Origin: Cellulomonas sp. Root930
Lineage (GTDB): Bacteria; Actinomycetota; Actinomycetes; Actinomycetales; Cellulomonadaceae
Direction of reading: 5' to 3'
Length of the DNA stretch: 64,000 nucleotides
Assembly: GCA_001429255.1 (NCBI GenBank)
Contig: LMJI01000001.1
Location: 1,529,256-1,593,255, forward strand
The notes under the pieces were generated by a model, which saw nothing but the letters and a program-made list of their open reading frames with translations, did no database searches and was not told where the DNA came from. Every line of letters starts with the position of its first letter. Position 1 is the stretch's first letter. Below, piece after piece: positions 53,833 to 64,000 of the stretch. The position numbers and the translations under genes are program-made.

Positions 53833-55040
53833 CAGGCCTCCGCGTAGGCGGCGTCGACGCCGCCGCCGTGAGGGACCCGGGCACCCGCCCGCCGGAGCGT
53901 CTGCTCCAGCGCGGCGAGCGTCAGGAGCACCGTGTCGAGGCGTGCGTTCCAGCCCATCGTGCCGATGCGCCAGACGCGACCGTGCAGCGGACCGAACGAC
54001 GTGCCGATCTCGATGCCGAAGTCCTGGAGCATCGCCCCGCGCACCGCGTCCCCGTCCACGCCGTCCGGGATCTCGACCGCGACCACGTTGTGCATCTTGT
54101 GCGCCACGTCCCCGAACACCCCCAGCCCCAGTCCCCGGACCCCCGCGAGCATCGCGCGGCCGGCCCGCTCGTGCCGGTCGATGACCGCCTGCCGGCCCTC
54201 CTCCAGGATGATCCGGGCGCACTCCCGGGCGGCGTACAGCATGCTCGTCGCCTCGGTGTGGTGGTTCAACCGCCGCGGCCCCCAGTAGTCGAGGACCATG
54301 CCGAGGTCGAAGTAGTTGGAGTGCACGGGCTCGCCGGTGTCCTCGTCCGACTCCTCGCGGATCCCGGCCTCGATGCGGCGGCGCCCCCGGATCACCTCGA
54401 CCGCCCTGTCCGACAGGCTGATCGGCGCGCTCCCCGGGGGGCCGGACAGGCACTTCTGCAGGCCGGCCGTGGCAGCGTCCAGGCCCCACGCGTCCATCTC
54501 GAACGCGTTGCCGCCCAGGGACGCCGTGGCGTCGGTGTAGAACAGCACGCCGTGGCGCTCGCAGATCGCGCCCAGCTCGTCGAGCGGCTGGAGCATCGTC
54601 GTCGACGTGTCGCCCTGCACGACCGCCAGCAGGTGCGGGCGGACGCGGACGATCGCCTCCTCGATGACGGAGGCCGGGAACACCTGCCCCCACGGCACCT
54701 CGATGGTGTGCACCTCGGCCCGTGCGCGCAGCGCGATCTCGGCGAGCAGGTGCCCGAACCGGCCGAACACCGGGACCAGGACGCGCTGGCCCGGCCGCAC
54801 CAGCGACACGATCGCCGCCTCGATGCCCGCGCGGGACGTGCCGTCGACGAGCAGGGTCGCGTCGTTCGTCGTCGCGAAGACCTCCCGATAGAGGGCCATC
54901 GTCTCGTTCATGTAGCCGGTCATCACGGGGTCGTACTGGCCGATCAGCGGCGTGGACAGCGCGCGCAGCACGCGCGGGTCGGCGTTGACCGGTCCGGGTC
55001 CCATGAGCAGGCGGGCGGGCGGGTTCACCGGGGCGGTCAT
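53832..55040 (-). CDS. pucG: (S)-ureidoglycine-glyoxylate aminotransferase
   Basis: A 402-residue class V PLP aminotransferase. LLMGPGPVNADPRVL is the family start; GQYDP (Q35) at the site where alanine-glyoxylate enzymes differ points to ureidoglycine use, as in Bacillus PucG; PLP lysine is K196 in GLQKCLSGPPG. It transfers the amino group of ureidoglycine to glyoxylate, giving oxalurate and glycine. It directly follows the AtzH-amidase gene (ATGA) and precedes allC, so the order fits the pathway allantoate -> ureidoglycine -> oxalurate. Confidence 0.88.
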   Translation of the reverse strand: MTAPVNPPARLLMGPGPVNADPRVLRALSTPLIGQYDPVMTGYMNETMALYREVFATTNDATLLVDGTSRAGIEAAIVSLVRPGQRVLVPVFGRFGHLLAEIALRARAEVHTIEVPWGQVFPASVIEEAIVRVRPHLLAVVQGDTSTTMLQPLDELGAICERHGVLFYTDATASLGGNAFEMDAWGLDAATAGLQKCLSGPPGSAPISLSDRAVEVIRGRRRIEAGIREESDEDTGEPVHSNYFDLGMVLDYWGPRRLNHHTEATSMLYAARECARIILEEGRQAVIDRHERAGRAMLAGVRGLGLGVFGDVAHKMHNVVAVEIPDGVDGDAVRGAMLQDFGIEIGTSFGPLHGRVWRIGTMGWNARLDTVLLTLAALEQTLRRAGARVPHGGGVDAAYAEA

Positions 55041-56545
55041 GCGAGTCCTCCGAGGGAGCGGGCGTGCCGGACGAGCGAGAGGTCGGTGCCGCGGGGGCCG
55101 ACGAGGCAGACGCCGACCGGCGCCGGTCCGAGAGCGGACGGGAAGGTGAGGGCGGGGACGGAGAGGGCGGGCAGACCGCCGATGCCGGCCAGCGCGGTCA
55201 TCCGCAACGTGGCACCGCGGACCCGGTCGAGCTCGTCGGCGCTCGCGGTCCGGGCGGGGGCGGGGCCGGGGGTGGTCGGCAGGACGAGGACCGCGTCGTC
55301 GGCGATCGCGCGGATCACCCCGGCGAGCCGCTCGACGTCGGCACGGGCGGAGGCCTCGTCGGCCGCGGTCACGTCGCGGGCGATCGCGAACCGCTCGCGC
55401 ACGCCGGGTCCGACCGCGTCGGGGTGCGCGTCGATCCAGGCGCCGTGCGCCCGCCACGCCTCCGCGGCCTGCACCACGCGGAACGCCTCGAACCACTCGT
55501 CGAGCGGGCCGACCTCGACCTCCTCGACCGTCCCCGCGCACCAGGCGTCGAACGCCTCGCGGGTGGCCGGCTCCACCAGCTGCAGGACCTCGACCGGGAC
55601 CACCCGGCGGGAGGGCAGGAGCGGTGCGTCGTCCTCGAGGCACCAGCTGACGACGTGCTCCAGGGTCGCGCCCGTCCGGGTCAGCCAGCCGACCGTGTCG
55701 AACGACGGCGCCAGCGGCAGCATGCCCTGTCGCGGCACCAGCCCGTGCGTGGTGCGCAGCCCCCACAGGCCCTGGTAGCTGGCGGGCACACGGACCGAGC
55801 CGGCGGTGTCGCTGGCCAGCCCCACGTCCGCCTGCCCGGTGGCGACCGCGGTCGCCGGCCCGCTGGACGAGCCGCCCGGGAGCGCTCCGGGGACGGCGCC
55901 GTTGGCGGGGGTGCCGTAGTGCGGGTTGGCGCCCGCGATCGAGTAGGCGAGCTCGTCGGTGCGGGCGAGGCCGCGGACCGAGGCGCCGCCCTTGAGCAGG
56001 TCGAGCACCGCCGGCGCGTGCTCGCGCTCGCGGGCCGCCTCGCGCAGCCACGTCGGGTTGCCGGCGCCGATCCGGTAGCCGCGGACGGCGAAGATGTCCT
56101 TGACGGCGACCCGCAGACCCAGCAGGGGACCCGTGAACGCACCCTGGTACAGCGGGTCGCCGACCGTGCGCCACACGGACGTGTCGAAGCTCTTCGTCCG
56201 GCCGGTGACGTGCGCGGCCGTGATGCGCCAGCGGCCCTCGGAGAGCTGCCAGACCTGCGTCTGCAGCCCGGTGCCGCCGCCCTCGTAGCGGGAGGTCGCG
56301 ACGATCAGCCAGCAGTCGTCGGCGAGCTGCCGGAACTCCACCCGGTTCAGCACCCGGGGGGAGATCCCGCCGCGCGTGCTGCGGAACGCGCTGATGGCGT
56401 CGTGCCCGACCAGCAGCCCGTCGCCGTCGCCGCGCAACGTCAGGGGCCCCGGCGCGAAGGCGTCGTCGAGCGCCTCGACGTCGTCGCTGGCGAGCGCGTG
56501 CTCGTAGGCGTCGAACGCCTCCTGCAGGTCCGCGGGCAGGCTCAT
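55037..56545 (-). CDS. AtzH/HpxZ-amidase fusion protein
   Basis: A 502-residue two-domain protein. Residues 1-128 are an AtzH/HpxZ-like (DUF3225) domain with a SnoaL-type fold: LQEAFDAYEHALASDDVEALDDAF, GHDAISAFRSTRG, RWRITAAHVT. Residues 135-502 are an amidase-signature enzyme with intact Ser-cisSer-Lys triad: K149 in VAVKDIF, S226 in GGSSSGP and nucleophile S250 in DTAGSVRVPA. HpxZ and related amidase genes occur in purine clusters elsewhere; here they are fused. Placed between a formamidase-like gene and pucG, it is a candidate for oxalurate or oxamate hydrolysis, which is inference. Both ends overlap neighbours by ATGA. Confidence 0.85.
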   Translation of the reverse strand: MSLPADLQEAFDAYEHALASDDVEALDDAFAPGPLTLRGDGDGLLVGHDAISAFRSTRGGISPRVLNRVEFRQLADDCWLIVATSRYEGGGTGLQTQVWQLSEGRWRITAAHVTGRTKSFDTSVWRTVGDPLYQGAFTGPLLGLRVAVKDIFAVRGYRIGAGNPTWLREAAREREHAPAVLDLLKGGASVRGLARTDELAYSIAGANPHYGTPANGAVPGALPGGSSSGPATAVATGQADVGLASDTAGSVRVPASYQGLWGLRTTHGLVPRQGMLPLAPSFDTVGWLTRTGATLEHVVSWCLEDDAPLLPSRRVVPVEVLQLVEPATREAFDAWCAGTVEEVEVGPLDEWFEAFRVVQAAEAWRAHGAWIDAHPDAVGPGVRERFAIARDVTAADEASARADVERLAGVIRAIADDAVLVLPTTPGPAPARTASADELDRVRGATLRMTALAGIGGLPALSVPALTFPSALGPAPVGVCLVGPRGTDLSLVRHARSLGGLA

Positions 56546-57612
56546 CGGGCGAGCCCGTCGAAGTCGGCCACGCGGATCCGGGCGTGGGCCCCGCAGACCT
56601 TGTCGACCACCTGGGAGATGTTGATGTCGGTGGCCGCCGACAGGTACGCGTAGGCGAGGTGCTCGTCGAGGCCCCAGCGCGCCTGGAGCAGGGCGAGCGC
56701 CGCCCGGACGCACTTCCGTACGGCCTCGTCCAGGTCCTTGTCGAGACCGGTCGGCACCAGGTACTCGGGCGTCTCGACCAGCGGCCCCTCGAAGGGCCCG
56801 AACCGCGCCAGTGCCTCGACCGCGGGCACCACGTCGAACCGCAGCGTGACCCGCAGGGAGGCCTCCAGCGCGGTGAGCGCGACCTCGCCGTCGCCCTGCG
56901 CGAAGTGCGGGTCGCCCACGTAGGCCAGCGCGCCCGGCACCTGGACCGGCAGGTAGAGGGTGGAGCCCACCTGGAGCAGGTTGATGTCGATGTTCCCCCC
57001 GTGCGCACCGGGCGGCACCGAGTGCGGCCGCTCGTCACCGGCCACCGCGACGCCCATGATCCCGAGGAACGGGGCCAGCGGGAACTCGATCAGCCGCTCG
57101 CCGCCCTCGACCGCGGGCAGGCAGCCCACGCCGTCGCGCACGGTGGCGAAGACGCTCACGTTCTCCGGTCCTCGCGGCAGCTCGCCGACGAGCGCGCCGC
57201 GGCCGTGCCGGTTGGAGATGACGCCGTACGGCACGCGGGGGGTGGTCTCGAGCACGGTGATCGCCAGCAGGTCGCCCGGCTCGGCGCCCTCGACGTGGAT
57301 CGGTCCGGTCACCACGTGCGGGCCGTCGGTGCTCGTCCGGGTGAGGGTGCCGACGATCTCGATCGCGTCCGTCAGCACGTCGCCCGCAGCCACCCCGTGG
57401 CCGGTGAAGAACGCCAGCGGGTCGCTGCCCTGGTCGTCCAGCAGGCCCTCGTGGCTCACCGTGTCGATCGTGACCTCGGTGCCGGGCTCGATGCGCAGCA
57501 CGGGCTCGTCGGCGCCGCAGGGCAGGCGTCCCCACAGCACGGTCTGCGGGGTCGACGGCAGGTAGGCCGCCGCCCGGATCTCGCCGGCGCCCGGCTGCAA
57601 CGTTGCACTCAT
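56542..57612 (-). CDS. Acetamidase/formamidase family protein
   Basis: A 356-residue FmdA/AmdA-family enzyme. Family blocks: VLRIEPGTEVTIDTVSHEG, GPIHVEGAEPGDLLAITVLE, PFLGIMGVA with SVPPGAHGGNIDINLL, and GDPHFAQGDGEV, which carry zinc and substrate residues. Members hydrolyse small amides (formamide, acetamide) to ammonia and acid. As the first gene of the ureide operon it may act on formamide-like or oxamate-like products, not proven. Start ATG 57612; codons 3-6 contain the palindrome TGCAACGTTGCA. The next gene overlaps by ATGA. Confidence 0.88.
   Translation of the reverse strand: MSATLQPGAGEIRAAAYLPSTPQTVLWGRLPCGADEPVLRIEPGTEVTIDTVSHEGLLDDQGSDPLAFFTGHGVAAGDVLTDAIEIVGTLTRTSTDGPHVVTGPIHVEGAEPGDLLAITVLETTPRVPYGVISNRHGRGALVGELPRGPENVSVFATVRDGVGCLPAVEGGERLIEFPLAPFLGIMGVAVAGDERPHSVPPGAHGGNIDINLLQVGSTLYLPVQVPGALAYVGDPHFAQGDGEVALTALEASLRVTLRFDVVPAVEALARFGPFEGPLVETPEYLVPTGLDKDLDEAVRKCVRAALALLQARWGLDEHLAYAYLSAATDINISQVVDKVCGAHARIRVADFDGLAR
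57596..57607. promoter_or_regulatory. LacI-type palindrome at the ureide operon start
   Basis: TGCAACGTTGCA is a perfect 12-bp palindrome with the central CG typical of LacI-family operators. It overlaps codons 2-6 of the formamidase-like gene and is 32 bp from the divergent DUF1275 start, so a bound repressor could block both directions. No LacI gene is in the window. Confidence 0.45.
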
Positions 57613-57638
57613 CGGTCCTGCACCCCCACGATGACGCG

Positions 57639-58319
57639 GTGAGGACCTGGGACGACGCGCGCCGACACCTGGTGCTCATGCTGGCTCTGACGTTCACGAC
57701 GGGCATCGTCGACGCCGTCGGCTACCTCGGGCTGGACCGGGTGTTCACCGCGAACATGACCGGCAACGTGGTCATCCTCGGCATGGGTCTCGCGGGGGCC
57801 GACGACCTGCCCGTGCTCGGCCCGGCGCTCGCGCTGGCCGGCTTCCTGGCCGGTGCCGCCGTGGGCGGACGCGTGCTGCGGACCGCACCGGCCGGCTGGT
57901 CGCACCGCACGAGCGGCACCTTCGCGGCCACCGGGGTGCTCGCGGTCGGGCTCGGCCTGGGTGCGCTCGTGGCGCCGCCGGTCGAGGGGACGTGGTGGGC
58001 GTTCGTCGTCACCGCGCTGCTGGCGGTCGCGATGGGGCTCCAGGCTGCGAGCGCGCGACGGCTCGCCGTCAAGGACGTGACCACGGTGGTCGTCACGTCC
58101 ACGCTCACCGGGCTCGCGGCGGACAGCCGGCTGGCCGGCGGGGCGGGCGACGGATGGGCGCGGCGCTCGCTCGCGGTGCTGCTGATTCTGCTGGGCGCGG
58201 GCGTCGGGGCGCTGCTGCTGAAGGTCGGGGGTGACCAGGGCGTCGGCGTAGGGATGCTGGTCGCGGGGGTGCTCGCGCTGGTGGCGGCGGCGCTCGGGCA
58301 CCGGCACCGCGAGGCCTGA
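57639..58319 (+). CDS. DUF1275 (YoaK-like) membrane protein
   Basis: A 226-residue protein with six membrane helices: about 12-30, 42-62, 68-85, 98-115, 122-140, 175-195 and a final one at 203-220. The LALTFTTGIVDAVGYLGLDRVFTANMTGNVVILG start is the DUF1275 signature. Function unknown; transport is suspected. The GTG at 57639 is chosen; a TTG at 57603 in the same frame would overlap the divergent gene. It sits between the ureide operon and allB and may transport a pathway substrate, which is conjecture. Confidence 0.82.
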   Translation: MRTWDDARRHLVLMLALTFTTGIVDAVGYLGLDRVFTANMTGNVVILGMGLAGADDLPVLGPALALAGFLAGAAVGGRVLRTAPAGWSHRTSGTFAATGVLAVGLGLGALVAPPVEGTWWAFVVTALLAVAMGLQAASARRLAVKDVTTVVVTSTLTGLAADSRLAGGAGDGWARRSLAVLLILLGAGVGALLLKVGGDQGVGVGMLVAGVLALVAAALGHRHREA

Positions 58320-58323
58320 CGGC

Positions 58324-59661
58324 TCACGCACGGGCGACCTCCGGCAGCAGCACGCGGCCGGTGCCCGGAGCGGTCACGGCTCCCCCCTGCACGATCGGCG
58401 ACCCGTGCAGCCACACCGTCCGCACGGCACCGGCGAGCGTGGAGCCGTCGTAGGGGGAGACCGGGTTCCGGTGCTCGAGGGCGTGCACGTCCACCACGCG
58501 CTCGTCGTCGGGCGCGAAAGCCACCAGGTGCGCGGGCGCACCGACCGCCAGCTCGCCCAGGTCGAGCCCGGCCACGAGCGCGGGCCCGGTCGTGAACAGC
58601 GGCAGCAGCTGCTCGAGGGCGATCCCGCGCCGGCGGGCCTCGGTCCAGACGACCGACAGCCCGAGCTGCAGTCCCGCGATGCCGCCCCAGGACAGCCCGA
58701 AGTCTCCGTTCTTCAGGTCGGCGGTGGACGGGGAGTGGTCCGACACGATCGCGTCGATCGTCCCGTCGAGCACCGCCTCCCAGAGCAGGTCCTGGTTGCC
58801 GGCGTCGCGGATGGGCGGGCAGCACTTGAACTGCGTCGCGGCTGCCGGCACGTCCTCGGCCCGCAGTGCCAGGTAGTGCGGGCAGGTCTCGACGGTCAGG
58901 GGGAGGCCCTCCGCCCTGGCGGCGCGGACCAGGTCGAGCGAGCCGGCGTCGGACAGGTGCAGGACGTGCGCGCGGGCGCCGGTGCGCCGCATCGCGTCGA
59001 CGACGCGGCCGATCGCGTGCCGTTCGCTCACGGCCGGCCGGCTGGCCAGGAAGTCGGCGTACCGCTCGCCGAGGGCACCGTCGCCGCGCAGGTCGGCCGG
59101 GTCCTCCGCGTGCACGACCAGCACGCTGCCGAGGGTGGCCACCTCGGCGAGCGCGGCCTCCAGCTGTGCGGGATCCAGGTGCCCGAACTCGTCGACGCCG
59201 GACGGGGTGAGGAAGGCCTTGAACCCGCGGACGCCCGCGTCGTGCAGGGGCCGCAGAGACCCGAGGTTCTCCGGCACGGCCCCGCCCCAGAACGCCACGT
59301 CCACGGTGAGCTTGCGGGCGGTCGCCGCGCGCTTCGTGTCCAGCGCCCGGACGGTGGTGGTGGGCGGGATCGAGTTGAGCGGCATGTCGACGAGGGTCGT
59401 GACGCCACCGGCCGCCGCGGCGCGGGTGGCCGACGCGAACCCTTCCCACGCGGTGCGTCCCGGCTCGTTGACGTGCACGTGGCTGTCGACCAGGCCGGGC
59501 AGGAGGACCTCGTCGGCGCCGAGCTCGACGACCGTGGCACCGTCCGGGACCGGCCCGTCGAGCGCGGTGATGCGTCCGTCGGTCACCGCGACCTGTGCGG
59601 GCTGCCACGTGCCGCCCACCCAGGCGCGCGCGGCACGTACCACGAGGTCGGGCAAGGTCAT
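58324..59661 (-). CDS. allB: Allantoinase
   Basis: A 445-residue amidohydrolase opening the allantoin ring to allantoate. Metal ligands: DSHVHVNEPG (HxH), carboxylated lysine in GFKAFLTPSG, histidines in VVHAEDP and HVLHLSDA, aspartate in VSDHSPS. ETCPHYLAL and the tail RNPVSPYDG are allantoinase rather than dihydropyrimidinase features. CGGGAG precedes the ATG; a TAGCCT -10 lies about 27 bp upstream. It converges on the DUF1275 gene with a four-base gap and supplies the allantoate for 51242-57612. Confidence 0.92.
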   Translation of the reverse strand: MTLPDLVVRAARAWVGGTWQPAQVAVTDGRITALDGPVPDGATVVELGADEVLLPGLVDSHVHVNEPGRTAWEGFASATRAAAAGGVTTLVDMPLNSIPPTTTVRALDTKRAATARKLTVDVAFWGGAVPENLGSLRPLHDAGVRGFKAFLTPSGVDEFGHLDPAQLEAALAEVATLGSVLVVHAEDPADLRGDGALGERYADFLASRPAVSERHAIGRVVDAMRRTGARAHVLHLSDAGSLDLVRAARAEGLPLTVETCPHYLALRAEDVPAAATQFKCCPPIRDAGNQDLLWEAVLDGTIDAIVSDHSPSTADLKNGDFGLSWGGIAGLQLGLSVVWTEARRRGIALEQLLPLFTTGPALVAGLDLGELAVGAPAHLVAFAPDDERVVDVHALEHRNPVSPYDGSTLAGAVRTVWLHGSPIVQGGAVTAPGTGRVLLPEVARA

Positions 59662-59768
59662 GGCGGCTCCCGGTGGTCGTCTGCTGCGTCAGGCTACGGC
59701 CACCGGCGACACCGCGTCCGCGTGGATCCGGAAACCGGCAGACACCGGGCAACCGGGGGCCGTCGTCA

Positions 59769-59816
59769 CGCCTGCGGCGAACACGGGCAGTCCAGGCACC
59801 ACCCCGCCGTTAGCAT
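59769..59816 (+). promoter_or_regulatory. clpC promoter with ClgR-like box
   Basis: CGC-CTGCG-GCG at 59769-59779 followed by AAC fits the CGC-N5-GCG core of ClgR sites, although the central A is G. TAGCAT at 59811-59816 is the likely -10. The box would be centred near -49 relative to a start at about 59823, a normal activator position; ClgR activates clpC in related species. Confidence 0.4.
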
Positions 59817-59888
59817 CGAACAACGCCGCCCCGTCGTCCCCCGGTGCGCCAGCCAGGGGAGCCGGCACGCAGCTCGTGAGGAGTGCAC

Positions 59889-62468
<2,580 letters not shown>

Positions 62469-62487
62469 CCCCGCACCGCACGCACGA

Positions 62488-62522
62488 CGAACGCCCCGGT
62501 CCCTCGCGGACCGGGGCGTTCG
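62488..62522 (+). terminator. clpC terminator
   Basis: Perfect 15-bp arms (62488-62502 / 62508-62522) around CTCGC, 20 bp after the stop. Confidence 0.85.
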
Positions 62523-62570
62523 GCGTTCCCGGGCCGCTCGTCGCAGCGCCGACTTCGTGACTTCCGGTCG

Positions 62571-62615
62571 AGTTCGTGAGCTACGGCTCACGAAATCGAC
62601 GGGAACTCACGAACT
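62571..62615. repeat. Nested inverted repeats of TTCGTGAG
   Basis: TTCGTGAG (62573-62580) pairs with CTCACGAA at 62587-62594, and AGTTCGTGAG (62571-62580) alternatively with CTCACGAACT at 62606-62615. A further TTCGTGAC is at 62553. The two pairings exclude each other. It lies between the clpC terminator and the next gene. Confidence 0.7.
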
Positions 62616-62672
62616 GGCGGCGGGATGGGCGCGCAGAGCGCAGCTGTCGGCGGCTGGTGACAGGGTGGGGTC

Positions 62673-64000
62673 ATGCCTGGACACCGCCGTCTGCCCCGAT
62701 CCGCACCCGAGGAGCAGGGGGTGGACCCGCGGGCGCTCGCCCGACTGGTCGACGCGCTCGCCGGGTGGCCCGAGCTCCACTCGCTCATGGTGCTGCGGCA
62801 CGGGTCGGTGGTCGCGGAGGGCTGGGCGTCTCCGTACGCGTCCGACCGGCTGCACGAGCTGTACTCGCTGAGCAAGAGCTTCACGTCGACCGCGGTCGGG
62901 TTCGCCGTGGCCGAGGGGCTGCTCACGGTCGACGACCTGGTGCTGGACCACGTGGGCGACAAGGCACCGGCGGCGCCGGACGCGAACCTGCAGCGGATGC
63001 GGGTGCGGGACCTGCTCACCATGACGACCGGGCACGTCGAGGACCCCACCGGTGCGGTCTTCGACTCGGGCGCGCAGGACTGGGTCGCGGCGTTCCTGGA
63101 GCGGCCGGTGGAGCACGAGCCGGGCACGCACTTCGTCTACAACACCGCGGGCACGTTCATGCTCTCGGCGATCGTGCAGCGGCTCACCGGCCAGCGGCTG
63201 CTCGACTACCTCGGCCCACGGCTGCTCCAGCCGCTCGGGATCGAGGGAGCGATCTGGCAGCAGTCGCCGGAGGGGATCGACGTCGGTGGCTCCGGCCTGT
63301 CCGCGACCACGGAGGACGTGGCGGTGTTCGGTCAGCTCTACCTGCAGGGCGGGGTCTGGCAGGGGAAGCAGGTGGTGCCGGCGGACTGGGTGGCCGAGGC
63401 GACGCGCGCGCAGGTGCCCAACGACGGAGGGCCCGATCCCGACTGGACGCAGGGGTACGGCTACCAGTTCTGGCGCGGACGCCACGACAGCTACCGCGGC
63501 GACGGTGCGTTCGGGCAGTTCTGCGTGGTGCTGCCGGAGCAGGACGTCGTCGTGGTGACCACGTCGGGCGTCGCGGACATGCACCACCAGCTCGAGCTGG
63601 TCTGGGAGCACCTGCTTCCCGGACTGTCGGACGGACCTCTGCCCGCCGACGACGAGGGACGCGCGCAGCTGGCCGACCGGCTCGCGGGCCTGCGCCTCGA
63701 CCCGCCGGCCGGATCGCCCACGTCCCGCACGGCCGAGCGGCTGAGCGGGAGGACGATCACCTTCGAGCCGAACACGCTCGGGATCCGCAACGCGGTGCTG
63801 GAGGTGGGCGTCGAGCACGACCGGCTCACCGTCGACCACGGCGAGGAGACGGTGATCGTCACGGTCGGGCACGCGGAACCGGCGCTGACCCGCACCACCC
63901 TCCGGCGCCGGGATCCCGAGGACGTGCTGGTCAGCGGCACGTGGACGTCGGGTGACACCTACGTGGTGACCGTGCGGTTCGTCGAGGCGCCGTTCGTCGC
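62673..64000 (+). CDS. Serine beta-lactamase-like hydrolase, 3' end beyond window
   Basis: From ATG 62673 the frame is open to the window end (442 codons seen). The protein is a class C beta-lactamase/esterase-like serine hydrolase: active-site SLSK (S65, K68) in YSLSKSFTS, the Y-N of FVYNTAG, and GYGYQFW...GAFGQFCVVLPEQDVVVV forms the last catalytic block (a replacement for KTG). There is no signal peptide, so it is cytosolic. A C-terminal domain (about 330-440) is of the kind joined to such hydrolases in actinobacteria. Substrate unknown; esterase or peptidase is more likely than beta-lactam resistance. Confidence 0.87.
   Translation, partial: MPGHRRLPRSAPEEQGVDPRALARLVDALAGWPELHSLMVLRHGSVVAEGWASPYASDRLHELYSLSKSFTSTAVGFAVAEGLLTVDDLVLDHVGDKAPAAPDANLQRMRVRDLLTMTTGHVEDPTGAVFDSGAQDWVAAFLERPVEHEPGTHFVYNTAGTFMLSAIVQRLTGQRLLDYLGPRLLQPLGIEGAIWQQSPEGIDVGGSGLSATTEDVAVFGQLYLQGGVWQGKQVVPADWVAEATRAQVPNDGGPDPDWTQGYGYQFWRGRHDSYRGDGAFGQFCVVLPEQDVVVVTTSGVADMHHQLELVWEHLLPGLSDGPLPADDEGRAQLADRLAGLRLDPPAGSPTSRTAERLSGRTITFEPNTLGIRNAVLEVGVEHDRLTVDHGEETVIVTVGHAEPALTRTTLRRRDPEDVLVSGTWTSGDTYVVTVRFVEAPFV

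Noticed and set aside
52588-54693. A longer allantoate amidohydrolase starting far upstream (701 codons)
   Set aside because: The extra N-terminal part is antisense-like and out of frame with the pucG gene it overlaps; the ATG at 53832 matches the family start.
62673-64000. Beta-lactam resistance gene
   Set aside because: The fold is shared with many esterases and peptidases, no signal peptide is present and the KTG block is not canonical, so resistance cannot be claimed.

Overview
The window is a gene-dense chromosomal segment of a high-GC actinobacterium, most likely Cellulomonas or a close relative. The main evidence is a secreted GH48 exoglucanase with three fibronectin type III domains and a C-terminal CBM2 (15725-19003), the architecture of Cellulomonas fimi CbhB. 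Supporting signs are WhiB, GlnR and RecR/DnaX neighbourhoods of actinobacterial type, many GTG starts, many 4-bp ATGA/GTGA overlaps, and TAnnnT boxes 6-7 nt before start codons that suggest leaderless mRNAs. No prophage, insertion sequence or CRISPR array is visible.

Layout, left half. 1-700: two roadblock/LC7 genes on the minus strand, the first cut by the window edge. 979-3026: a LolD/MacB-like ABC pair. 3061-11595: the housekeeping run dnaX, VOC gene, recR, DUF5063 gene, lysC and asd, interrupted by a minus-strand ABC-2 pair (6980-9093) with a small duplication scar at its edge. 11690-15480: a GntR (YtrA-type) regulator with its ABC cassette, then a second ABC-2 exporter. 15489-19047: the cellulase with a CelR/CebR-like operator, two leader hairpins and a terminator. 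19133-21989: a NarL-type two-component system with a beta-solenoid membrane protein. 22047-22120: tRNA-Pro(CGG).

Middle. 22169-31903 preserves a block known from mycobacteria: metallophosphoesterase, ponA2-like PBP, whiB4, a small DUF4177-like gene, RidA, Crp, nth, an EphE-like alpha/beta protein, plus nhaA and glnR. 32135-39774 holds a membrane protein, thioredoxin and DUF4395 genes, DsrE, a nitrobindin-like protein, YgfZ, a FUSC protein, a VapBC-like pair, an asparaginase and dtd. A perfect GlnR-type box lies between glnR and the divergent membrane gene. 40418-41239 has no gene; it carries two copies of a hairpin element and a cluster of DnaA-box-like nonamers.

Right half. 41240-42545: macrodomain and PIG-L genes. 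42546-49542: a P-type ATPase/MFS/DUF7144 operon behind an MMPL transporter gene. 49710-50734: a class V aminotransferase broken by a frameshift. 51242-57612: a translationally coupled ureide (purine) degradation operon with a formamidase-like protein, an AtzH/HpxZ-amidase fusion, PucG and allantoate amidohydrolase, followed by HAD and alpha/beta hydrolases. allB (allantoinase) lies beyond a DUF1275 gene. The set predicts allantoin -> allantoate -> ureidoglycine -> oxalurate, with the fused amidase as candidate for the next step. A 12-bp LacI-type palindrome overlaps the operon start. The window ends with clpC and a partial serine beta-lactamase-like hydrolase.
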